The translations under genes were made by a program, and so were the position numbers. This document shows, piece after piece, positions 1 through 9,200 of a DNA stretch of 62,707 nt (positions are counted from its first letter, which is position 1; each line of letters opens with the position of its first letter). The DNA lies in NCBI GenBank assembly GCA_900315695.1, contig ONAE01000016.1, forward strand, positions 1 to 62,707, read 5' to 3'. Source of the stretch: an uncultured Prevotella sp. GTDB taxonomy: Bacteria; Bacteroidota; Bacteroidia; Bacteroidales; Bacteroidaceae. A model generated the notes under the pieces. That model did not search any database. It was not told the DNA's origin and saw only the letters and a list, made by a program, of their open reading frames with translations.

Positions 1-1
1 C

Positions 2-97
2 TCTCACCCGTTCTATACTGGTAAGAGCAAGCTCGTTGACACCGCAGGTCGTGTCGATAAGTTCATGAGCCGCTACGGTAAGGCTGCGAAGAAGTAA
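2..97 (+). CDS. rpmE2: 50S ribosomal protein L31 type B, C-terminal end (partial)
   Basis: Only the last 31 codons are inside the window; the start lies upstream. The visible residues ([20 protein letters not shown] followed by FMSRYG) match the C-terminus of the zinc-independent type B L31 protein of the large ribosomal subunit. The stop is TAA at 95-97. The last bases of the gene recur about 75 bp downstream, and a hairpin terminator follows. The family call is firm; the start cannot be judged. Confidence 0.88.
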   Translation, partial: SHPFYTGKSKLVDTAGRVDKFMSRYGKAAKK

Positions 98-175
98 GAG
101 CATACGAAAGTTTGCTTTCAGTCTGCCGAACGTAAGCAGGCTCGACTGAAAGTCAAGGCTGCGAAGAAATAAGAG
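80..175 (+). repeat. Imperfect 21-bp direct duplication of the rpmE2 tail
   Basis: The bases at 80-100, which carry the end and stop codon of rpmE2, recur at 155-175 with one difference in 21. The DNA between the copies (101-154) is not recognisably coding. It looks like a small segmental duplication after the gene end; it lies before the terminator, so it would be transcribed. Confidence 0.6.
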
Positions 176-193
176 ATACTCTTAAGGATTTAG

Positions 194-238
194 AAAAGGT
201 GCGTTTTTGGTAGTTGCATATGCCAAAGCGCACCTTTT
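194..238 (+). terminator. Rho-independent-type hairpin after rpmE2
   Basis: AAAAGGTGCG at 194-203 pairs with CGCACCTTTT at 229-238, with a few more pairs inside the loop. The T-rich end of the stem suits termination of rpmE2 transcription. Confidence 0.75.
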
Positions 239-294
239 CACATTTATCGAAGTGAAAAAAAGTAAAAACATGCTTCTTTTTCACTTCTTTTTTG

Positions 295-302
295 TATCTT
301 TG
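295..302 (+). promoter_or_regulatory. Bacteroidota -7 box for the glutathione peroxidase gene
   Basis: TATCTTTG matches the TAnnTTTG consensus and lies 47 bp before the chosen ATG. No clear -33 TTTG is seen at the usual spacing. Confidence 0.55.
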
Positions 303-348
303 CCCCAAAGTATGCATTTTAATAGTTACTAGATATTATATACTAAGA

Positions 349-900
349 ATGAAAACCGTTTATGAATTCTCTGTCAAGGACAGAAAAGGTAAAGACGTAT
401 CTCTGAAAGAGTACGCCAATGAGGTGTTGCTGATTGTCAATACAGCAACCAAGTGTGGATTCACCCCGCAGTATGATGAGCTGGAGGCGCTCTACAAGAA
501 GTACCATGCTCAGGGCTTCGAGATCCTCGACTTCCCATGCAACCAGTTCGGACAGCAGGCCCCTGGTACCGACGAGAGCATCCACGAGTTCTGTAAGCTG
601 AACTTCGGCACTGAGTTCCCACGCTTCAAGAAAGTCAAGGTAAACGGCGACGATGCCGACCCCCTCTTCAAGTTCCTGCAGGAGCAGAAAGGCTTCGCCG
701 GATGGGACATGAATCATCAGCTTACGCCGATTCTCGAAGAGATGCTGTCGAAAGAGGATCCCGACTATAAGCAGAAACCCACCATCAAGTGGAACTTCAC
801 CAAGTTCCTCATCAACAAGAAGGGACAGGTGGTAGCCCGTTTCGAGCCCACAGAGAACATTGAGAACATTTCCAAGCAGATTGAGGAGTTGCTGAAATAG
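349..900 (+). CDS. Glutathione peroxidase family thiol peroxidase
   Basis: A 183-residue protein of typical GPx length. It reduces peroxides, in bacteria usually with thioredoxin rather than glutathione. The peroxidatic residue is Cys36 in NTATKCGFTPQY, so this is the cysteine form. FPCNQFGQQ (from residue 62) holds the second conserved block, and KWNFTKFL supplies the Trp and Asn of the active site. No signal peptide is seen, so it is probably cytoplasmic. The ATG at 349 was preferred to a longer in-frame start at 292, because the longer form would begin upstream of the -7 box at 295-302 and add residues not typical of the family. It is a single gene with its own terminator. Confidence 0.93.
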   Translation: MKTVYEFSVKDRKGKDVSLKEYANEVLLIVNTATKCGFTPQYDELEALYKKYHAQGFEILDFPCNQFGQQAPGTDESIHEFCKLNFGTEFPRFKKVKVNGDDADPLFKFLQEQKGFAGWDMNHQLTPILEEMLSKEDPDYKQKPTIKWNFTKFLINKKGQVVARFEPTENIENISKQIEELLK

Positions 901-933
901 ACCGCTAGTTAGCTTCAGACTTACAATCATAAT

Positions 934-961
934 AAAAGGCCCGTTTCACAACGAGCCTTTT
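934..961 (+). terminator. Hairpin terminator after the peroxidase gene
   Basis: AAAAGGC at 934-940 pairs with GCCTTTT at 955-961, ending in T residues. The rest of 901-1219 is AT-rich non-coding DNA that holds the next promoter; I see no gene in it. Confidence 0.65.
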
Positions 962-1188
962 ACTTACTTAAAAAACTAAATTAATCAACCATAAACCTTA
1001 ACCATTAAAATCTTTTTCTGATGCAAAGGTATAACTCTTTCCCTAAATAGCTGTTTACTTTATATTATTTTATGTTTAAAATTCGTGATTTCACGTTTTT
1101 TAGACACAAAATCACGATTTTCAAACAAAAATCACCCCAAAGCGGTCGATTTTATCCTAAAAAACTTGCGAATTTGGAAATTAAGGCA

Positions 1189-1196
1189 TATATTTG
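1189..1196 (+). promoter_or_regulatory. -7 box for the hybrid two-component regulator
   Basis: TATATTTG matches TAnnTTTG and lies 23 bp before the ATG at 1220. It argues against longer in-frame starts, since those would lie upstream of the promoter. Confidence 0.55.
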
Positions 1197-1219
1197 CACG
1201 GAATTTAAACATAGCCAAG

Positions 1220-2899
1220 ATGAACCTATACTTACTATTAAACCTTGCCTCTGTGGTGGTAATCATCATTTTAATCTTTTTAGGCAGGCTTATTTATATG
1301 CGCGGCAAGCGTCTGAGGGAGAAATTATACATGGGTTATGTGTTTACCAATATCACCCATGAGCTGCTCACTCCCCTCACCGTACTTTCCGCGTCCGTTG
1401 ACAAGATGCGCGAAGAAGTACCTCAGATGTCGCACGACTATGACCTCATGCAGATCAACATCCAGCGTATGGTGAGAATGCTCCAACAGATTCTGGAGAC
1501 CAGCAAGTCGCAGGCCGGAGAGCTGAAACTGCTTTGTGCCCAAGGCGACGTGATGCGCTATATCCGTGAGACAGCCCAGTATCTGGAGCCCCTCATTGCG
1601 AAAAAGAAGATGAAATACACCATCGAGTGCCATCCGGAAAGCATGATCGGATGGATTGACACCGACAAACTCGACAAGATCATTTATAATCTGGTGTCCA
1701 ACGCAGCCAAGTATTGCAGGGAAAACGGAGAAGTGAACGTCATCGTGACAACCAACGATAATTACGACCGTATCCGCATCGTGGTGAGTGACACGGGATT
1801 CGGCATCCCCAAAGACAAGATGAAGACCCTCTTCCGACGCTTCCAGGATGGCGAATACCGACAGAACAAGAACATCGGCACAGGTCTCGGCCTCGCCCTC
1901 ACCCACGACCTCGTGCATCTGCACAGAGGCACCATCAAATGCAAGAGCGAGATCGACAAAGGCACCATCTTCACCATCGAGTTGCCCATCAACAAGGAGG
2001 CTTACACCCCAGACCAGATCTACGAGGACCACCAGATAACCTTCGAAAGTTCAAAGAATCCATACATCGAGCAGAAAGAGTCGCAGACCGACTTCGATGC
2101 CGTCCTCAACCTGAACGAACTCCCACATGAGCACAGCACCAGTCTGCTTATTGTGGAAGACAATCCCGACCTGTTGATGCTGATGCACCAGCTGATGAGT
2201 ACCTATTATAATATATATATAGCGACAAACGGATTCGAAGCCCTCGAGATCATCCAGGACAAGCAGATCGATCTCATCATCTCAGATGTGATGATGCCTG
2301 AGATGGACGGATTCGAGTTCACCAGGCAATTAAAGAATGATCCCGACTATGCTCACCTCCCCATTATCCTGCTGACGGCGAAGCGCGAGATGGACGATGA
2401 GCAAAGAGCCCTGCTCCTTGGAGCCGACGATTATCTCACCAAACCGTTCAAGCTGAAAGAACTCAAGATCCGCGTGGACAACATCATCCAGAACCGCAAA
2501 CGTGCCAGGACAGAGAATAAGGCGGAGGAGTCACAGGAAGAAGAGCCACGCGAGCTCACCCCCGACGAATTGTTCCTGCAACGGGCGCGCCAAATGGTTT
2601 TCGACCATCTGGACGACGACGACTACGATCGCGATGCCCTGGCCTCCGACATGGGCGCCAGCGCCTCCACCTTATACAATAAGTTGCGCGCCATCGCCAA
2701 TGTCAATGTCACCACTTTCATTCGTGGCATCCGCATGGACGAGGCCAAACGTATCGCCACGGAAAACCCTGAAATACGCATCAGTGACCTCGCCTATCGG
2801 GTGGGATTCCGCGATCCCCGCTACTTCTCAACCACCTTCAAGAAGCATTTTGGCATGCAACCGACGGAGTTTCTCGACAGTCTGAGACAAAAAAAATGA
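1220..2899 (+). CDS. Hybrid histidine kinase / receiver / AraC-type regulator (HTCS-like)
   Basis: A 559-residue single-chain two-component protein. One membrane segment (about residues 4-25) is followed by a HisKA site at His47 (TNITHELLTPL), the ATPase domain (N box near Asn161, G1 DTGFGIP, G2 GTGLGLAL), a receiver domain with acceptor Asp356 (ISDVMMPEMDG) and Lys in LTKPF, and a C-terminal AraC-type DNA-binding domain (about 455-555). It should pass phosphate from His to Asp and activate transcription. Unlike most Bacteroidota hybrid regulators it has no periplasmic sensor region, only a short N-terminal anchor. The start follows the promoter box; a longer frame to 1085 exists. The target is unknown. 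Confidence 0.9.
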   Translation: MNLYLLLNLASVVVIIILIFLGRLIYMRGKRLREKLYMGYVFTNITHELLTPLTVLSASVDKMREEVPQMSHDYDLMQINIQRMVRMLQQILETSKSQAGELKLLCAQGDVMRYIRETAQYLEPLIAKKKMKYTIECHPESMIGWIDTDKLDKIIYNLVSNAAKYCRENGEVNVIVTTNDNYDRIRIVVSDTGFGIPKDKMKTLFRRFQDGEYRQNKNIGTGLGLALTHDLVHLHRGTIKCKSEIDKGTIFTIELPINKEAYTPDQIYEDHQITFESSKNPYIEQKESQTDFDAVLNLNELPHEHSTSLLIVEDNPDLLMLMHQLMSTYYNIYIATNGFEALEIIQDKQIDLIISDVMMPEMDGFEFTRQLKNDPDYAHLPIILLTAKREMDDEQRALLLGADDYLTKPFKLKELKIRVDNIIQNRKRARTENKAEESQEEEPRELTPDELFLQRARQMVFDHLDDDDYDRDALASDMGASASTLYNKLRAIANVNVTTFIRGIRMDEAKRIATENPEIRISDLAYRVGFRDPRYFSTTFKKHFGMQPTEFLDSLRQKK

Positions 2900-2940
2900 A
2901 AATAAACATGATTTGACGCGGTCAATTCATATTAATTGTG

Positions 2941-2948
2941 TACCTTTG
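2941..2948 (+). promoter_or_regulatory. -7 box for trpB2
   Basis: TACCTTTG lies 35 bp before the trpB2 ATG. Confidence 0.55.
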
Positions 2949-2983
2949 CACGCGGATATTACCAATCCTAAACTTTATAATTT

Positions 2984-4345
2984 ATGGCTAAACAGAAAAA
3001 ATTCATCCTCCAAGAGAGTGAGATTCCTACACAGTGGTACAACATTCAGGCCGACATGCCCAACAAGCCCATGCCGCCCATCCATCCCGTCACCAAGCAG
3101 CCTTTAGGCGTTGATGACCTGGCACACATCTTCCCACGCGAGTGCTGCGTTCAGGAGCTGGACACAGAGCACCGTTGGATCGACATCCCCGAGGATGTGC
3201 TCGAGAAGTATAAGTACTACCGCTCTACCCCGCTGGTGCGCGCCTATGCCCTCGAAGAGGCCCTCGGCACCCCTGCTCACATCTATTTCAAGAACGAGAG
3301 TACCAACCCCCTGGGTTCACATAAGATCAACTCCGCCCTGCCCCAGTGCTATTATGCCAAGCAGGAAGGTACGACCAATGTCACCACCGAGACAGGTGCA
3401 GGCCAGTGGGGCGCAGCCCTCAGCTATGCCGCCAAGATCTACGGTCTCGACTGTGCCGTCTATCAGGTGAAGATCACCATGCAGCAGAAGCCCTACCGCT
3501 CCAGCATCATGCGTACCTTCGGAGCCGTTGTCGAGGGCTCTCCCTCGATGTCAACCCGTGCTGGTAAGGACATCCTCACGAAGGATCCCACCCACTCAGG
3601 CTCACTCGGCACCGCCATCTCTGAGGCAGTAGAGCTCGCCACCACCACACCGAACTGTAAATACACCCTCGGTTCCGTGCTGAATCACGTAGGTCTCCAC
3701 CAGACCATCATTGGTTTGGAGGCCGAGAAGCAGATGCAGATGGCAGGCGAATATCCCGACATCGTGATCGGTTGCTTCGGTGGCGGTAGTAACTTCGGCG
3801 GTATCTCCTTCCCCTTCATGCGTCACAACCTGCTTGACGGTAAGAACACAGAGTTCATCGCAGCCGAGCCTGACAGCTGTCCGAAGCTCACACGCGGTCA
3901 GTTCCGCTACGACTTCGGCGACGAGGCAGGCTACACCCCGCTGCTGCCGATGTACACCCTGGGCCACAACTTCAAGCCCAGCAATATCCACGCAGGTGGT
4001 CTGCGTTACCACGGTGCCGGCATGATCATCTCCCAGCTCATCAAAGACGGACTGATGCACGGTGTTGACATCCCACAGCTCGAGACCTTCGAGGCTGGTA
4101 TGCTCTTTGCCCGCACAGAGGGTATCATCCCTGCTCCTGAGAGCACCCACGCCATTGCAGCCACCATCCGCGAGGCTAAGAAATGCAAGGAGACTGGCAA
4201 GGAAAAGGTTATCCTCTTCAACCTCTCAGGTCACGGACTCATCGACATGCCGTCATACGAGGCTTACATCAAGGGCGATCTGCAGAATTACACCGTCACC
4301 GACGAGATGATCGCCGCTAACCTAGCAGAGCTCGACAAACAGTAA
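2984..4345 (+). CDS. trpB2: Tryptophan synthase beta-like protein, TrpB2 type
   Basis: A 453-residue PLP enzyme. The long N-terminal part, the SHKINSAL block carrying the PLP lysine, the TETGAGQWG stretch and the phosphate-cup glycines CFGGGSNFGG match the TrpB2 subgroup, which condenses indole with serine and is often encoded away from trpA. No trpA or other trp gene is in the window, which fits TrpB2 as an indole-salvage enzyme. It has its own promoter and a following hairpin, so it appears monocistronic. The family call is firm; the physiological role is inferred. Confidence 0.92.
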   Translation: MAKQKKFILQESEIPTQWYNIQADMPNKPMPPIHPVTKQPLGVDDLAHIFPRECCVQELDTEHRWIDIPEDVLEKYKYYRSTPLVRAYALEEALGTPAHIYFKNESTNPLGSHKINSALPQCYYAKQEGTTNVTTETGAGQWGAALSYAAKIYGLDCAVYQVKITMQQKPYRSSIMRTFGAVVEGSPSMSTRAGKDILTKDPTHSGSLGTAISEAVELATTTPNCKYTLGSVLNHVGLHQTIIGLEAEKQMQMAGEYPDIVIGCFGGGSNFGGISFPFMRHNLLDGKNTEFIAAEPDSCPKLTRGQFRYDFGDEAGYTPLLPMYTLGHNFKPSNIHAGGLRYHGAGMIISQLIKDGLMHGVDIPQLETFEAGMLFARTEGIIPAPESTHAIAATIREAKKCKETGKEKVILFNLSGHGLIDMPSYEAYIKGDLQNYTVTDEMIAANLAELDKQ

Positions 4346-4365
4346 TCGAGCATACGCATATTAAG

Positions 4366-4403
4366 CCATCTCATCCTGACACTTGGCAGGATGGGATGGT
4401 TTA
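4366..4403 (+). terminator. Hairpin after trpB2
   Basis: A 13-bp stem (4366-4378 with 4387-4399, one mismatch) ends in a short T run. It sits directly before the next promoter. Confidence 0.5.
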
Positions 4404-4414
4404 GAAAAACTTTC

Positions 4415-4422
4415 TACTTTTG
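4415..4422 (+). promoter_or_regulatory. -7 box for the cytidylate-kinase-like gene
   Basis: TACTTTTG lies 20 bp before the ATG at 4443, with GGAG at 4437-4440 as ribosome site. Confidence 0.55.
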
Positions 4423-4442
4423 CAGATAAAAATAAAGGAGAT

Positions 4443-5078
4443 ATGAATAAGAATGAGAAATTTGTGATTACCATCAACCGCGAAGTCGGTACTGGTGGAC
4501 GTACGGTAGGACGTAAACTGGCAGAGAAATTAGGTGTAAAATACTGCGATAAGGCCATCGTTGAGGGACTGACGCATAAGTTCGGCCTAACCATTGAGCG
4601 CATTGAGGAGATTAAGGCACAGAAGAAGTCATGGTGGAATGACATCAACAACTACTATAACACGCTTGTCAACAGTACCCATCAGCCTATGGAAGCTGAG
4701 GTAAAACTCGACAATCAATCTTTGTTCGAAACCGAGAAGCGCATTCTGGAGGAAGTAGCCGAGCAGTCATCGTGCGTTGTGGCAGGTCGTACAGGATTCA
4801 TGGTATTCCGCGAGTGGCCCAACCACCTGAACATCTTCCTTCAGGCTTCGATGCCGCATCGTATAGAGCGCATTATGCGTCGCCAGAACGTCAGTGAGCA
4901 GGAGGCTCGTGACATCATCGAGAAGATGGACACCAGCCGCGAGACTTACATCAAGAAATATGAGGATACCTCGCGTTACGATACCCGCAACTATGATCTC
5001 GTCATTTCGACAGACGAACTGAGCGAAGATGAGGTCGCAGAGGTCATTATGGCCTTCATCAATCGTACAAATAAGTAA
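4443..5078 (+). CDS. Cytidylate kinase-like family protein
   Basis: A 211-residue P-loop kinase-like protein. VITINREVGTGGRTVGRKLA near the N-terminus is the modified P-loop of the cytidylate-kinase-like family, and VVAGRTGF plus the Arg-rich RIERIMRRQ segment complete the nucleotide-kinase pattern. It lacks the usual Cmk layout, so the substrate is uncertain. The start at 4443 is chosen for the GGAG six bases upstream and the promoter at 4415. It is followed by a long perfect inverted repeat. Confidence 0.82.
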   Translation: MNKNEKFVITINREVGTGGRTVGRKLAEKLGVKYCDKAIVEGLTHKFGLTIERIEEIKAQKKSWWNDINNYYNTLVNSTHQPMEAEVKLDNQSLFETEKRILEEVAEQSSCVVAGRTGFMVFREWPNHLNIFLQASMPHRIERIMRRQNVSEQEARDIIEKMDTSRETYIKKYEDTSRYDTRNYDLVISTDELSEDEVAEVIMAFINRTNK

Positions 5079-5135
5079 GGTACATAGAAAAGTTACCCTT
5101 TGGTAACTTACCTTTGGGTAACTTTTCTATGTTCC
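5079..5135. terminator. Long inverted-repeat terminator
   Basis: Seventeen bases at 5082-5098 pair perfectly with 5116-5132, and two more G-C pairs outside follow one mismatch. The loop holds a further copy of the GGTAAC motif. The arms end in A/T runs on both strands, so it could stop transcription in either direction. Confidence 0.7.
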
Positions 5136-5228
5136 TTACTTAATTCTTTCAGAATCCATATCATTTATGTTGCTTTATTACTAGTTTTTGAAGCACTATT
5201 TGCCATTTTGCTCACATGCCACACGTAT

Positions 5229-5499
5229 TTAGAAAATAAATTCTGATTCGTCTGCCTGAGGTGTATCAGCTTCCATAAACATCACGAAATAGACGGGCAT
5301 ATACGTCACTTTGCCGTCTTGATAAACCTTGCGCTCGTTAGAAATAACAGTGGCCGCTAGGACATTGTACTCAGGAACTTTCAGAAGATTGTTGAGAGCA
5401 CTGTGTTCGGTGTAGTCCTTGCCCGACTTGACTTCAATCGGGTGGGCGAACGACTTGCCTATCTACTTAGGAATGGGCAGGTCGTAATTAATCAAAAGA
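5229..5499 (-). pseudogene. Remnant of an AAA_14/DUF4143-type ATPase gene
   Basis: Reading leftward, the conceptual peptide runs INYDLPIPK, stop, IGKSFAHPIEVKSGKDYTEH and then about 50 further residues to a TAA at 5229-5231. The PIEVKSGK block followed by AL-NLL is the nuclease-like end of DUF4143-containing ATPases. The N-terminal ATPase is absent and one in-frame TAG breaks the frame at about 5463-5465, so this is a decayed tail. The exact upstream limit is uncertain. Confidence 0.6.
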
Positions 5500-5503
5500 G
5501 AGC

Positions 5504-5576
5504 GTTGCGCGTTGCAGTGTTGCAGTTAAAAAAGACAGAATGCTTCTCATGAACTGCAACACTGCAACGCTGCAAC
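5504..5576. repeat. Short inverted repeat, MITE- or REP-like
   Basis: The arms at 5504-5527 and 5552-5576 are complementary except for one missing base. They are built from repeats of TGCAG/GTTGC units, with a 24-base AT-rich loop. It sits just upstream (in coding sense) of the decayed ATPase tail. Such GTTGCAGTGTTGCAG palindromes could be a dispersed extragenic repeat; this one copy cannot prove it. Confidence 0.55.
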
Positions 5577-5674
5577 AGTTTCCATTTTGGAAATAGTTGC
5601 ATCTTCTTTCAGTTCACCTGTCTCAAATACATTTGCTTTTTTTATTTTTGGTAACTTTTATTGTTCTTTAACGC

Positions 5675-5706
5675 AAAAACCCCCATCGCATCACTGCGAC
5701 GAGGGC
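5675..5706 (-). terminator. Terminator after hsp20
   Basis: Read leftward, CCCTCGTCGCA pairs with TGCGATGGGGG allowing two G-U pairs, and a T run follows. It lies about 30 bp past the hsp20 stop. Confidence 0.75.
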
Positions 5707-5736
5707 ATTGTTAACCAATAAATAAAAACCTAAAAC

Positions 5737-6162
5737 TTATGCAATATCAATCTGGCGTGAGAGTTTTACTTTCTCTTCAACGAGCTTCGGAAGCTCTACG
5801 GTGAGCACGCCATTCTCAACCTTTGCAGAGATCTCTTCCTTCTTCACATCATCTGGCAAGATCAGGGTCTGCTCGAACTTTGAGTAAGAGAACTCACGAC
5901 GCAGGTAGCGGGTGTTCTTGTCCTCCTCCTTCTTCTCGTTCTTGCTCTCCATCTTGATGATCAGGTTGCCCTCATCATTGATGTGTACGTTGAAGTCCTC
6001 CTTCTTCATGCCCGGTGCGGCCAATTCTACGGTATAGGCCTTGTCGCTTTCTTTCACATTGATTGCTGGTGCTGTGCAGTTTGCCTTCGGCATAAACTCA
6101 GTATCAAACAAATCATTGAACACACTAGGAATCCAACTGTTACTTCTCATTACTGGCATCAT
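5737..6162 (-). CDS. Small heat shock protein Hsp20/alpha-crystallin
   Basis: A 141-residue cytoplasmic holdase chaperone that binds unfolding proteins during stress. The N-terminal MRSNSWIPSVFNDLF segment, the alpha-crystallin beta-sandwich (about 35-135) with ELAAPGMKKEDF and the GVLTVELPK motif are all present. An AGGAGG ribosome site lies just before the ATG. It is a single gene with a terminator. I could not identify a heat-shock operator in the AT-rich leader. Confidence 0.93.
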   Translation of the reverse strand: MMPVMRSNSWIPSVFNDLFDTEFMPKANCTAPAINVKESDKAYTVELAAPGMKKEDFNVHINDEGNLIIKMESKNEKKEEDKNTRYLRREFSYSKFEQTLILPDDVKKEEISAKVENGVLTVELPKLVEEKVKLSRQIDIA

Positions 6163-6276
6163 AATTTTTACCTCCTAATTTTATTTTTTAATTGTTATAC
6201 ATGTTACTATTTTTACGATTACCTTTCGGCTCTCACCATGCATGAGGCAATTAAAATGCCAGAGGATTTTTATATG

Positions 6277-9200
6277 TCAATCTGTCGCAATTGAACGACA
6301 TATTGTCAGAGCAGCAGCAACAGAGGGTACGGGAGAGATCACGACGGAACGCTTGCCGTTGGCCTCACGGAAGTTGCACTGGCGTGGGTGGTTCGACACG
6401 TAATTGAGAACTTTGCCAAAGGCTTCGCTCTGGAAATAGGGGCTATTGGTGTTGCTGACGAAAAAGAGATACATGTGACCTTGTTTCAGCATGATCTTCT
6501 CGATGCCCAGTTGCTTGCCATAGACACGGAGGGGCACCACACTGATCAGCTCCTCGGCCACTGCGGGAATCTCACCGAAGCGGTCTCTGAGGCGTGAGCG
6601 ATAGGCTTCCAACGAGGCATCCAGGTCGTGACGGTTGGCCAGGTTGTCGAGTTCGCGATAGAGCAGCATGCGCTCAGAGTCGCTGGGGACGTACTGATCG
6701 GGGAAATACATCTCGATATCGGATTCGAGGGCACAGTCGTCAACGAAGCTTATGGTGTTCAGGACATTACCTGAATCCGCAGGACTATTGTCTTTAACAC
6801 CTTGTATTCCTGAATCCTTGTCATCCTGCGGCATCTCGTTACGCAGCTCCGCCATTGCCTGATTGAGGATCTTCTGATAGGTCTCATAGCCGAGATCGGA
6901 GATGAAGCCGCTCTGTTCGGAGCCCAGCAGATTGCCGGCACCGCGGATGTCGAGATCCTGCATGGCGATATTGATGCCTGAGCCGAGGTCGGAGAAGTTC
7001 TCGAGGGCTTCCAGACGTCGGCGGCTATCAGCAGGCAGATCGGCCAGCGGCGGTGCCAGGAGGTAGCAGAATGCCTTGCGGTTGCCTCGACCCACGCGAC
7101 CACGCATCTGGTGGAGGTCGGAGAGTCCGAAGTTATGCGCACTGTTGATGATGATCGTGTTGGCATTGGGGATGTCGATGCCGTTCTCAACGATAGTGGT
7201 GGAGAGCAGCACGTCGTAGTCGTAGTTGGAGAAGTCGAGGATGATCTTCTCAAGTTCCTCGGGCTTCATCTGTCCATGTCCGATAGCCACACGGGCATCA
7301 GGGATATATTTATGAATCATCTCGGCGATATGGGTAAGGTCGCTGATACGATTGTTGACAAAGTAAATCTGTCCGTTGCGCGACATCTCGAAGTTGATGG
7401 CATCGGTGATGATCTCCGCGCCGAAGGTGTGGATCTCCGTCTGGATGGGATAGCGGTTGGGCGGCGGTGTCTGGATGACACTGAGGTCGCGGGCTCCGAC
7501 GAGTGAGAACTGGAGGGTACGGGGGATTGGCGTAGCCGACATCGTGAGGGTATCAACATTCGACTTCAGCTGGCGCAGTTTCTCCTTGGTAGAGACGCCA
7601 AACTTCTGTTCCTCGTCGATGATAAGCAGGCCGAGATCCTTGAACTTGACCGACTTGCTGATGAGCTTATGCGTACCTATTAATATATCTACCTTTCCAT
7701 CGGCCAGATCTTTCAGGATGGCAGTGGTCTGTTTGGTGGTGCGGGCCCGGGTGAGGTATTCCACGCGGACGGGCATATCCTTCAGTCGGCTCGTGAACGT
7801 ACGGAAGTGCTGATAAGCCAATACGGTGGTAGGCACAAGTACCGCCACCTGCTTGCCATCGGTAGCTGCCTTGAAGGCGGCACGCACGGCGACTTCGGTC
7901 TTGCCGAAGCCCACATCACCACATACCAGACGATCCATGGGCTTCGCCATCTCCATATCGGCCTTCACATCCTGCGTGGCCTTCAGCTGGTCGGGGGTGT
8001 CCTCATAAAGGAAGCTGGCCTCCAGCTCATGTTGCAGATAGGTATCGTGACTGAAAGCGAAACCTTTTTCACGACGGCGCTTGGCGTAGAGTTTGATAAG
8101 ATCGCGGGCGATATCCTTGATATGCTTTTTCGTACGTTCCTTCATGCGCTCCCACTGGCCTGTGCCAAGGGTGGAGAGACGGGGACCTTCGCCACCATCC
8201 TGCGACTTGTATTTCGACACCTTATATAAAGAGTGGATCGACACGTAGATGCTGTCGCCATGCTGATAGGTGATCTTGATCATCTCCTGATAGGTCTCCT
8301 CGCCCTTCGCATTGGTGACAGGCATACGCACCAAGCCACCGAACTTTCCGACGCCGTGATCTACATGCACCACAAAATCGCCGATTTCAAACTGCTGGAT
8401 CTCCTTCAGCGTGAGTGCCATCTTACCACTGCGGGCCTTGTCGCTCTTGAGGTTGTATTTATGGAAACGGTCGAAGATCTGGTGATCGGTGAAGAAGCAG
8501 ATGCGGAGGTCATCGTCGGCAAAGCCTTCGTGAAGCGTTTTTTCTACTGGTGTGAAGACAATATCCCTAGCCATTTCGTCAAAGATATCCTTCAGACGCT
8601 CGTTCTGCTTCTGACTGTCGGCAAGGATATAGATCTGATAGCCCTGCAACAGATAGTCCTCGAACGACTTGGTGAGCAGGTCGAAGTTCTTATGGAAGAG
8701 GGGCTGCACGGTGATATGAAACTGCAGGGCCGTGAAGTCGGGTGCTGAGGGACGATGGCCGAACTCGATGCGACGGAAGGTGCCTGCATCCTCCACAAAC
8801 CGCGCACCCGTGATGAGCTGCAGCTCCTTACGCATCTGCTGTTCGATCTCATGCTGCTCCATCTCCGTAGCCCCACTCATCTGCTCGGCCTTTGCCTGAG
8901 CGGAGAAACCCTCCTGATAAGTGCGGTCGATGGCATCGCGAACATAATAATAATCCTTGGTGACAATCAGCGTCTCCTTCGGCAGGAATGAGAGAAAGGG
9001 CACCTTATCCTCCGTACCCACCAGTTCGGGCACGATCTCCACCTGGGTGCGCTGATCCTTCGACAACTGATCCTCGACCTCAAACGTGCGGATGGAGTCG
9101 ATGTCATCGCCAAAGAAGTCGATGCGGTAAGGATATTCGCAACTATAGGAATAGACATCGAGGATGGAGCCGCGCACGGCAAACTGACCTGGTTCATAGA

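Noticed and set aside
1325-2032. Antisense 235-codon frame inside the hybrid regulator
   Set aside because: Codon-bias shadow opposite the kinase domain; no recognisable protein.
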